Below are positions 1 to 5,007 of a stretch of 9,324 nucleotides of DNA, piece by piece. The notes under the pieces are model-generated. The model did not search any database. It saw only the letters and a program-made list of their open reading frames with translations, and had not been told where the DNA came from. Made by a program: the position numbers and the translations under genes. Position 1 is the stretch's first letter. Each line of letters begins with the position of its first letter. Origin of the DNA: Scleromatobacter sp045810285 (lineage in GTDB: Bacteria; Pseudomonadota; Gammaproteobacteria; Burkholderiales; Burkholderiaceae_C); the NCBI GenBank assembly GCA_045810285.1, contig JBJMWE010000277.1, forward strand, positions 1-9,324. The letters are read 5' to 3'.

Positions 1-333
1 CGGCACCGAGCGCTCGATGGCCGAGCGCAGCGGGCCGAGGTTGTCGGGCAGGTCCTCCGCGCGCAGCGTCGTCTTGGCGGCCATCATGCCGCAGCCGATG
101 TCCACGCCCACCGCGGCCGGGATGATGGCCTTGATCGTCGGGATCACCGAGCCCACGGTCGCGCCGATGCCCAGGTGCACGTCCGGCATCGCCGCGATGT
201 GCCTGAACACGACGGGCAGGCGCGCGGCGTTGGCCAGCTGCTTGCGCGCCTCGTCTTCCACCGGGACGCCGCGCGTCCACATCTTCACCGGCACGCCGCC
301 GGGTACGTCTTCGACGTCGTAGTTCTGTTCCAT
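1..333 (-). CDS. rtcB: RtcB RNA-splicing ligase (N-terminal 111 residues; 3' end off window)
   Basis: RtcB joins RNA ends bearing a 2',3'-cyclic phosphate or 3'-phosphate to a 5'-hydroxyl, using GTP and Mn2+, in cytoplasmic RNA repair. The visible N-terminus has the family signatures: VPVKMWTRGVPVE near residue 14, HIAAMPDVHLGIGATVGS at 45-62 and IPAAVGVDIGCGM at 71-83. The last includes the metal-site Asp78 and Cys81. The start at 333 is preceded by a GAAGAGA ribosome-binding sequence on the minus strand. The frame stays open to base 1, so the catalytic His and further metal ligands lie outside the window. The gene follows three Y-like RNAs and rsr on the same strand, so it is probably the distal gene of the sigma-54-driven transcript. 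Whether rtcA follows cannot be seen. The identification is firm. Confidence 0.97.
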   Translation of the reverse strand, partial: MEQNYDVEDVPGGVPVKMWTRGVPVEDEARKQLANAARLPVVFRHIAAMPDVHLGIGATVGSVIPTIKAIIPAAVGVDIGCGMMAAKTTLRAEDLPDNLGPLRSAIERSVP

Positions 334-355
334 GATTGGATTCTCTTCAAAGAAA

Positions 356-504
356 GATGACCTGCTGCGACAAGAATCGGCGAAACGTCGTGCTCTACCA
401 CTGAGCTACGGCCCATTCCCGAAGGCGATGGGGCCGACAGGAATCGAACCTGCGACCACGAGATTAAGAGTCTGTAGTTCCGCCTGCATTCACAACAGGA
501 CATC
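356..504 (-). ncRNA. yrlA: YrlA-type Y RNA with a permuted tRNA-like module
   Basis: Seen directly: the ends form a 12-bp stem with one U-U mismatch (504-493 with 367-356). The Y-stem continues with GAAU near 492 and CUUGUC near 374, then an 8-bp helix GGCGGAAC/GUUUCGCC (484-477 with 386-379). Inside is a tRNA fold in swapped order. First come GACUCUUAAUC (anticodon-loop-like), UCGUG, a T-arm GCAGG-UUCGAUU-CCUGU and acceptor strand CGGCCC. A cUUCGg-capped linker follows, then acceptor strand GGGCCG, D-arm GCUC-A-GUGGUA-GAGC and CACGA pairing with UCGUG. A U-rich UUUCUUU follows the 3' end. Known: bacterial Y RNAs bind Rsr through the stem and use a tRNA-like module to contact partners such as PNPase. 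Position between rsr and rtcB supports the call. Exact ends are inferred from pairing. Confidence 0.88.
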
Positions 505-520
505 AAAAAAAGCGCGACAA
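505..520 (-). terminator. Possible intrinsic terminator or 3' end after second Y-like RNA
   Basis: On the minus strand the GC-rich 3' strand UUGUCGCGC (520-512) is followed directly by seven U (511-505). The 5' partner is the distant Y-stem strand, so this is a long-range rather than a compact terminator hairpin. It could define the 3' end of the second RNA and partly stop transcription before the third RNA and rtcB. The basal pairing is short, so efficiency cannot be judged by eye. Confidence 0.35.
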
Positions 521-605
521 GGTCGGCAAGACGTAGCCCATACCGGTTGCCCGGCCGGAGAGTCGAACTCCGGGGCGACCATGTAGTCCTGCCAGCATTC
601 GCGTC
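505..605 (-). ncRNA. Second Y-RNA-like RNA, with a reduced tRNA-like module
   Basis: The 5' part has GAC-GC-GAAUGC (605-595) and the 3' part has CUUGUCGCGC, matching the Y-stem signature GNC..GAA / CUUGNC as I recall it from animal and bacterial Y RNAs. The 8-bp helix GGCAGGAC/GUCUUGCC (593-586 with 532-525) is the counterpart of the one in the other two copies. Within the loop are a canonical T-arm (CGGAG-UUCGACU-CUCCG) and a hairpin capped by a GCAA GNRA tetraloop (GCCGG-GCAA-CCGGU) where an acceptor stem would be, enclosed by a short GCC/GGC pairing. I see no good D-arm. A run of seven U follows the GCGC 3' strand and may set the 3' end. The basal stem is weak, so the 5' end is uncertain by several bases. 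Confidence 0.78.
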
Positions 606-616
606 AAACCTAGCTC

Positions 617-690
617 CCCGCCTGGCGACGAACGATCGGTGAGACGGACACATTCTGGAGTTGTAGTCCCACCTGCATTCGCCACGCGAC
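617..690 (-). ncRNA. First Y-RNA-like RNA, stem-loop without tRNA-like module
   Basis: It begins only a few bases after the rsr stop codon. Seen directly: 5' GGC-GAAUG-CA followed by the helix GGUGGGAC/GUCUCACC (673-666 with 645-638). Going outward, GAAUG pairs with CGUUC, a GUC bulge sits on the 3' strand, and UGGC pairs with GCCA. A weaker basal CGC/GCG extension closes it. GGCGAAUG fits the Y-RNA motif GNCGAANG as I recall it. The loop of about 20 nt starts UACAACUCC and contains no T-arm or D-arm. It shares GAAUGC, the 8-bp helix and ACUACA with the two downstream copies, which supports common ancestry. A short Y RNA without the tRNA mimic is plausible. It might instead be a processing or anchoring element in the rsr 3' UTR. 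Confidence 0.68.
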
Positions 691-695
691 GACCT

Positions 696-2318
696 TCATT
701 CCTCGCGAGGGTGCGCCGCACGCGGCGCCCCTCGCTGCTTCTCCTGCTGCGCGGCCAGCGCGATCTTGTCGATCTCGCCGACCCAGTGCTGCGCATCGGC
801 CTGGCCACGAGCGAAGCTCGCGACGAGCTCGAACACCGCATCCGAGAAGCCGCCGACATTCAGGATGTCGTGCCGCTCCGCCGCCTGCGTGGTCGCGCCG
901 GGCTGCAGGTCGATGCACACCAGCCGCGCGTGCGGGTTGCGCTGCTTGAGCGCGTCCCACTCGCGCACGGTCTGCGTCGCGCCGCGGCGGGTCGCGTCGA
1001 CCCAGGACTCGTTGTCCGAGACCAGGATCACCACGTCCACCGCCGCCCGTTCGCGGTTGAGCAAGGCCAGCGGCGCGCTGCAATTGGTGCCGCCGCCCCC
1101 GATGGCGGCCAGCGCCTGCGCGTTGGTCATCACCGAATCGCGGCCGTTCAGCGACAAGCGCACCACGTCCTGCTCGAACGGCAGCACGCGCGCCGACGGG
1201 TTCTTGCGCAACACGGCCGCCGACACCAGCGCCGCCACGTCGATGCAGCGCACGCTGGACGTCGCCGAGCCGCGGTGGCCCGTCACGGCCTGGCTCATCG
1301 AGCCCGACACGTCGGGGCACACCACCACGCGGCCGTCGAACGACGGCACGTTGGCGATCGCCAGCTCCATCGCGTCCTGCAATGCGTCGCGGATCTCCGC
1401 CGGCACGCCCGCGCCCGTCGCCTTGAAGGCCGCCAGCAACTGGTAGGGCATCACCCGCGCCCCTGCCACGGCCTTGGCATCGCGCAGCGTTGCCGCGACC
1501 ACCTCGGTCATGCCGGGCTGCTCGAACACGCCGTGGCGTGCGAACGTGTTCAGGTTCTGCCGCACCATCTGCCAGGAACCGGCGCGCGCGATCGTCGCCC
1601 ACTGCACGGTCGTCAACGGCAGCGCGGTGAGCAGCTGGAACGGCACGTCGGGGATCTCGGCCACCTCGCCGCGAGCCAGCGCCCGCTTGCAGCGTTCGAA
1701 GGCCTGCGTCAGCGGCGGCAGCGCGGCTTCCTCCACCGGCTTGCCGATCAGCCACGCGAACCAGGCCGCGCGCCAGGCCTCGTCCGGCTTCGGATGCACC
1801 ATCTTCACCACGTCGGCCAGCGACGGCGTGTTGCCCACGCTGGCGTTCAACAGCTGCTGCTCGCTCGCGGACAGCAGCCACTGCTGCAGCAGCTTCTTGG
1901 GACGCGAACCCAGCGACTTGCGGCCCGTCACGCCGCTGCGCACGACCTGCACGAAGGCGCGCAGCATCTTGCCGTTGTCGACCACGCGGCCGAACACCTG
2001 CGCCAGCAGGGCCACGTCGCGCACTGCCAGCGTCGCGGCCAGCAGCGCGGGCATGTCCTTCATGTGGCCGGACTGGCGCGCATGCACGGCCGTCTTCGCG
2101 ACGAATTCGGGCTCGACCTGCGCGGCCAGCGCCAGCACGGCGTCCAGCTGCGCTTCGGCGCCCGCGTGGAACGTGCGGCCCAGGCAGCCGGTGGCCGCCA
2201 GCTGCGCGAGCTGGTGGCGCGGCGTGTAGGCATAGGCCGGGGACTGCGACGCGTTCGTCGCGGTCGCGGCGGCCGGCAGCTTGCCGCGCAGCGTCTTGAA
2301 GAGTTGGGTGTTGACCAT
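696..2318 (-). CDS. rsr: Rsr, bacterial Ro60 orthologue (TROVE + VWA domains)
   Basis: Predicted 540 residues, the usual size for a bacterial Ro60 protein. Residues about 15-330 form the TROVE HEAT-repeat ring that clamps Y RNA and the ends of misfolded RNAs; it opens with the family-typical TPRHQLAQLAATGCLGRTF stretch. The C-terminal VWA domain has a complete MIDAS metal site: D336-V-S338-G-S340, T411 in GGGGTNC and D435 in LVSDNES. The start at 2318 is chosen because GAGGAG lies 8 bases upstream (2332-2327). An in-frame ATG at 2342 would place that site inside the gene and sit only about 12 bases after the predicted transcript start. It is the first gene of the sigma-54-type transcript, followed by three Y-like RNAs and rtcB. 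Known role: cytoplasmic Y-RNA protein acting with exonucleases such as PNPase in RNA decay and stress survival. Confidence 0.95.
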   Translation of the reverse strand: MVNTQLFKTLRGKLPAAATATNASQSPAYAYTPRHQLAQLAATGCLGRTFHAGAEAQLDAVLALAAQVEPEFVAKTAVHARQSGHMKDMPALLAATLAVRDVALLAQVFGRVVDNGKMLRAFVQVVRSGVTGRKSLGSRPKKLLQQWLLSASEQQLLNASVGNTPSLADVVKMVHPKPDEAWRAAWFAWLIGKPVEEAALPPLTQAFERCKRALARGEVAEIPDVPFQLLTALPLTTVQWATIARAGSWQMVRQNLNTFARHGVFEQPGMTEVVAATLRDAKAVAGARVMPYQLLAAFKATGAGVPAEIRDALQDAMELAIANVPSFDGRVVVCPDVSGSMSQAVTGHRGSATSSVRCIDVAALVSAAVLRKNPSARVLPFEQDVVRLSLNGRDSVMTNAQALAAIGGGGTNCSAPLALLNRERAAVDVVILVSDNESWVDATRRGATQTVREWDALKQRNPHARLVCIDLQPGATTQAAERHDILNVGGFSDAVFELVASFARGQADAQHWVGEIDKIALAAQQEKQRGAPRAAHPREE

Positions 2319-2326
2319 GGCGCGTT

Positions 2327-2332
2327 CTCCTC
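2327..2332 (-). promoter_or_regulatory. Ribosome-binding site deciding the rsr start
   Basis: GAGGAG on the minus strand sits 8 bases before the ATG at 2318. It settles the start in favour of the 540-residue form over the eight-residue-longer one. Confidence 0.75.
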
Positions 2333-2364
2333 GCTTGTTCATTCAACGTTCGTGCCCTCTTGTT

Positions 2365-2380
2365 CGCAACAGCCGTGCCA
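2365..2380 (-). promoter_or_regulatory. Sigma-54 promoter for rsr-yrl-rtcB
   Basis: The minus strand reads TGGCACG-GCTG-TTGCG, which matches the sigma-54 consensus TGGCACG-N4-TTGCW at every position but the last. The invariant GG (-24) and GC (-12) are separated by exactly 10 bases. The predicted transcript start is near 2354, giving a leader of about 36 nt before the rsr ATG. The divergent neighbour is RtcR, a dedicated sigma-54 activator, which makes the assignment strong. Confidence 0.93.
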
Positions 2381-2408
2381 CCTGCGCCGTGTCGCACCAT
2401 CTGTTTCT

Positions 2409-2421
2409 CAAGTCTTTGATT
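2409..2421 (-). promoter_or_regulatory. Candidate IHF-binding site
   Basis: The minus strand reads AATCAA-AGAC-TTG, a full match to the IHF consensus WATCAA-N4-TTR. It lies in an AT-rich patch about 30-40 bp upstream of the -24 element, between the promoter and the likely RtcR site. This is the usual place for an IHF bend in sigma-54 promoters. It overlaps the small palindrome TTCA-T-TGAA (2421-2429). Confidence 0.6.
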
Positions 2422-2458
2422 TCATTGAACATTTTCGGGCCGCACCCCGGACCGCGCG

Positions 2459-2472
2459 GCGGCGGCCGCCGC
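2459..2472. repeat. 14-bp GC-only perfect palindrome
   Basis: GCGGCGGCCGCCGC is self-complementary over 14 bp and sits in the rsr/rtcR divergent region, about 90 bp upstream of the sigma-54 -24 element. It could be part of the activator binding region, a hairpin in an rtcR leader if transcription starts further upstream, or chance in GC-rich DNA. No function is assigned. Confidence 0.35.
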
Positions 2473-2483
2473 GCGCATCCGTT

Positions 2484-2513
2484 CCGACTAGAATTCCAGC
2501 TAGCCGACTAGAA
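2484..2513. promoter_or_regulatory. CTAG-rich direct repeats; candidate RtcR enhancer site and rtcR promoter
   Basis: CCGACTAGAA occurs twice, at 2484-2493 and 2504-2513, exactly 20 bp apart (about two helical turns). A third CTAG lies between them at 2500-2503. CTAG is usually rare in proteobacterial genomes, so three in 24 bp stand out. The block lies about 130-160 bp upstream of the predicted rsr transcript start, the normal range for a sigma-54 enhancer. TAGAAT at 2489-2494 also resembles a -10 box for rtcR, without a clear -35. Together these suggest an RtcR site that may double as an autoregulatory site. The role is inferred. Confidence 0.45.
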
Positions 2514-2520
2514 ATCATCC

Positions 2521-4134
2521 ATGACCAAGCGCACCGTCGTCATCGGCTTCCTGGGCACGCAGCTCGATGCGGGCCAGGGTGCGGGCCGCTGGGAGAAGTG
2601 GCGGCCCACGCTGTCGCTGATGCAGCACGAAGACACGGCCATCGACCGGCTGGAGCTGCTGCACGCCTCGGCGCACATCGGCCTGGCGCGCCAGCTCGCG
2701 GCCGACATCGCCGCCGTCTCGCCCGAGACCGTGGTCAACCTCGTCGCGCTCGACATCGCCGACCCGTGGGACTTCGGCGAGATGTACGCGGGCCTGTACG
2801 ACTGGGCGCGCGCCTACCGCTTCGATCCGGCGCACGAGCAGTACTGGGCGCACATCACCACCGGCACGCACGTCGCGCAGATCTGCATGTTCCTGATGGT
2901 GGAGTCGCGCTTCATCCCCGGCGTGCTGCTGCAGACGGCGCCGCCGAAGAAGCAGCGGGGCGACAACGCCGGCAGCTACGCGCTGATCGACCTGGACCTC
3001 TCGCGCTACGACGTGCTCGCCGCGCGCTTCGACCAGGCACAGGCCGACGCGCTCGAGTTCCTCAAGAGCGGCATCGCCACGCGCAACGCGCGCTTCAACG
3101 CGATGATCGAGGAGATCGAGCGCGTGGCCGTGCGTTCGCGCGCGCCCATCCTGCTGACCGGCCCCACCGGCGCCGGGAAATCGCACCTGGCGCGTCGCAT
3201 GTTCGAGCTGAAGAAGTCGCGCCACCAGGTCGCGGGCGAATTCGTCGAGGTCAACTGCGCGACGCTGCACGGCGACGGCGCCGCCTCCACGCTGTTCGGC
3301 CACAAGAAGGGCGCGTTCACCGGGGCCGTCACCGACCGCGCCGGCCTGCTGCGCAGCGCGCACGAGGGCGTGCTGTTCCTCGACGAGATCGGGGAATTGG
3401 GGCTCGACGAGCAGGCGATGCTGCTCAAGGCGATCGAGGAGAAGCGCTTCCTGCCGGTGGGCAGCGACCGCGAGGCGGGCAGCGACTTCCAGCTGATCGT
3501 CGGCACCAATCGCGACCTGCGCCGGGACGTGGCCGCCGGGCGCTTCCGCGACGACCTGTTCGCGCGCATCAACCTGTGGTCGTACGCGCTGCCGGGCCTC
3601 GCGCAGCGGCCGGAGGATCTCGAGCCCAACGTCGACTGGTTGCTCGCGCGCGCCGCGGCCGAATCGGGCCGCGCGGTGCGCTTCAACGTCGAGGCGAAGT
3701 CACGCTACCTGAAATTCGCGCAGTCGCCGCAGGCCGCCTGGCGCGGCAACTTCCGCGACCTGGCGGCCAGCGTCACTCGGCTGGCCACGCTGGCGGACGG
3801 CGGCCGCATCTCCACGGCGCTGGTCGACGCCGAGGTCGCGCGCCTGCAGTGGCTGTGGGAGCGCGAGCCCGCGGCGGGCGCGGCGGCAGCGGTCGACCTC
3901 GCCGCGCTGCTGGACACCGGGACGCTGGACGGCATCGACCTGTTCGACCGCCTGCAGCTGGAAGCGGTGATCCGCACATGCCGCGAATCGTCGACGCTGT
4001 CGGACGCCGGACGCCGCCTGTTCGACCGCTCGCGCGAGCGGCGCAGCGTGGTCAACGACGCGGACCGGCTGCGCAAGTACCTGCTGAAATTCGGGCTGGA
4101 CTGGGAGACGGTGCACCCCCTTATGCGTTCCTGA
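2521..4134 (+). CDS. rtcR: RtcR, CARF-domain sigma-54-dependent activator of the RNA repair operon
   Basis: 537 residues. The N-terminal ~180 residues (MTKRTVVIGFLGTQLD...RWEKWRPT) match the RtcR CARF-type sensor domain, a Rossmann-like fold thought to sense RNA ends or nucleotides. The central AAA+ domain shows Walker A GPTGAGKS at 214-221, the sigma-54 loop GAFTGA at 264-269 preceded by GHKK, Walker B VLFLDEIG at 284-291 and the arginine region RFRDDLFARIN at 341-351. The C-terminal ~70 residues (LFDRLQLEAVIRTCRES onward) probably hold the DNA-binding helix-turn-helix. The ATG at 2521 has only weak Shine-Dalgarno pairing. The gene diverges from rsr and shares a 202-bp region with a near-consensus sigma-54 promoter, so its target is almost certainly rsr-yrl-rtcB. 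All ATPase residues needed for activity are present. Confidence 0.97.
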   Translation: MTKRTVVIGFLGTQLDAGQGAGRWEKWRPTLSLMQHEDTAIDRLELLHASAHIGLARQLAADIAAVSPETVVNLVALDIADPWDFGEMYAGLYDWARAYRFDPAHEQYWAHITTGTHVAQICMFLMVESRFIPGVLLQTAPPKKQRGDNAGSYALIDLDLSRYDVLAARFDQAQADALEFLKSGIATRNARFNAMIEEIERVAVRSRAPILLTGPTGAGKSHLARRMFELKKSRHQVAGEFVEVNCATLHGDGAASTLFGHKKGAFTGAVTDRAGLLRSAHEGVLFLDEIGELGLDEQAMLLKAIEEKRFLPVGSDREAGSDFQLIVGTNRDLRRDVAAGRFRDDLFARINLWSYALPGLAQRPEDLEPNVDWLLARAAAESGRAVRFNVEAKSRYLKFAQSPQAAWRGNFRDLAASVTRLATLADGGRISTALVDAEVARLQWLWEREPAAGAAAAVDLAALLDTGTLDGIDLFDRLQLEAVIRTCRESSTLSDAGRRLFDRSRERRSVVNDADRLRKYLLKFGLDWETVHPLMRS

Positions 4135-4184
4135 CACCGGCCGGCAGACAGTGCGGACACCTCAACCACTTTCAAGGTTCCGCC

Positions 4185-4964
4185 ATGTTCCCCGTCACGC
4201 TCGCCGTCATGATCCTCGCCGGCGTCGTCCTGCTCTCCGGCCTGCGCATCGCGCAGGAGTACCAGCGCGGCGTGGTGCTGCGCCTCGGCCGCTTCGCGGG
4301 CCTGCGCGGGCCGGGCCTGTACTGGATCATCCCGCTGGGCATCGAGCGCGCGACCCTCATCGACGTGCGCACCCTCACCGTCTCCGCCGAGCAGCAGGAG
4401 ACCATCACGCGCGACAGCGTCACGATCAAGGTCAACGCCGTGCTCTGGTACCGCATCACCGACGCGGCGCGCACGGTGATCGAGGTCTCCGACGCACACG
4501 CCGCCGTCTACCAGCTGGCCCTGACCGGCCTGCGCAACATCATCGGCCAGCACGACCTCGACGAGGTGCTGCAGGAGCGCAACAAGATCAACGAGCTGCT
4601 GCGCGAGAGCATCTCGAGCTCCGCCGCCGCGTGGGGCCTGGAGGTGCAGCGCCTCGAGATGAAGGACGTCGAGCTGCCCGCCGCCATGCAGCAGGTGATG
4701 GCCATGCAGGCCGAGGCGGTGCGCGAGAAGCGCGCGCGCCTGATCAAGGCGGAGGCCGAATCGGAGGCCTCGCTCAAGCTGTCCGCGGCCGCCGCGCAGA
4801 TGATGCAGAACCCGGCGGCGCTCGAGCTGCGCCGCATGCAGATGATCGCGGAGGTCGGCGCGGAGAACAACAGCACGACCGTGATGATGATCCCGTCGGA
4901 CTTCGTCTCGCTGGCGCAGTCGATGAACCAGTTCCTGCAGCGCGCCGGCGCGGGCGCGACCTGA
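4185..4964 (+). CDS. Slipin / SPFH (Band 7) family membrane protein
   Basis: 259 residues. Residues 1-20 are one hydrophobic membrane segment. The Band 7/SPFH domain covers about 24-165, with EYQRGVVLRLGRF (25-37), GPGLYWIIP (42-50), IDVRTLTV (59-66) and VTIKVNAVLWYRI (79-91). A charged, probably helical AVREKRARLIKAEAESEASL stretch (178-197) then leads to a hydrophobic tail near SDFVSLAQSMNQF. These features are typical of bacterial stomatin homologues, which oligomerise at the inner membrane; their exact job is unsettled. AAGG at 4174-4177 is a reasonable ribosome-binding site. It lies 50 bp after rtcR on the same strand, so the two may be co-transcribed. Slipin genes recur near RNA-repair genes in some genomes, to my knowledge, but a role in repair here is inference. 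Confidence 0.93.
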   Translation: MFPVTLAVMILAGVVLLSGLRIAQEYQRGVVLRLGRFAGLRGPGLYWIIPLGIERATLIDVRTLTVSAEQQETITRDSVTIKVNAVLWYRITDAARTVIEVSDAHAAVYQLALTGLRNIIGQHDLDEVLQERNKINELLRESISSSAAAWGLEVQRLEMKDVELPAAMQQVMAMQAEAVREKRARLIKAEAESEASLKLSAAAAQMMQNPAALELRRMQMIAEVGAENNSTTVMMIPSDFVSLAQSMNQFLQRAGAGAT

Positions 4965-4974
4965 ACCACCACCC

Positions 4975-4997
4975 TCGCAGGTTCCCGGAACCTGCGA
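4975..4997. terminator. Bidirectional hairpin terminator between convergent genes
   Basis: TCGCAGGTTC-CCG-GAACCTGCGA is a perfect 10-bp inverted repeat with a 3-base loop. It starts 11 bp after the slipin stop and ends 11 bp before the DUF3224 stop on the other strand. There is no clean T-run on either side, so it may be a weak or factor-assisted terminator, or a 3'-end stabiliser. Confidence 0.7.
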
Positions 4998-5007
4998 AGG
5001 CGGCTTC

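Noticed and set aside
387..480. A functional tRNA-Lys gene on the minus strand
   Set aside because: The T-arm and acceptor 3' strand come before the acceptor 5' strand and D-arm, the acceptor ends are joined by a UUCG hairpin, there is no CCA-ready 3' end, and the module is enclosed by a Y-RNA stem.
285..653. Small protein frames across the rsr-rtcB gap
   Set aside because: They ignore the paired RNA elements, lack ribosome-binding sites and resemble no family. The structured-RNA explanation accounts for the sequence better.
610..2400. A long minus-strand frame overlapping rsr
   Set aside because: Its translation is arginine- and alanine-rich with no domain, in a frame shifted from rsr, which has a complete TROVE-VWA protein, a ribosome-binding site and a promoter.
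2521..3060. A CRISPR-linked system, because of the CARF domain
   Set aside because: The CARF domain is fused to a sigma-54 AAA+ activator and matches RtcR. No repeat-spacer array or cas gene is present in the window.
639..4964. A single 1441-residue plus-strand reading frame
   Set aside because: It runs antisense through rsr and out of frame through rtcR before reaching the true slipin frame. It is an artefact of high GC with few stops; only 4185-4964 encodes a recognisable protein.
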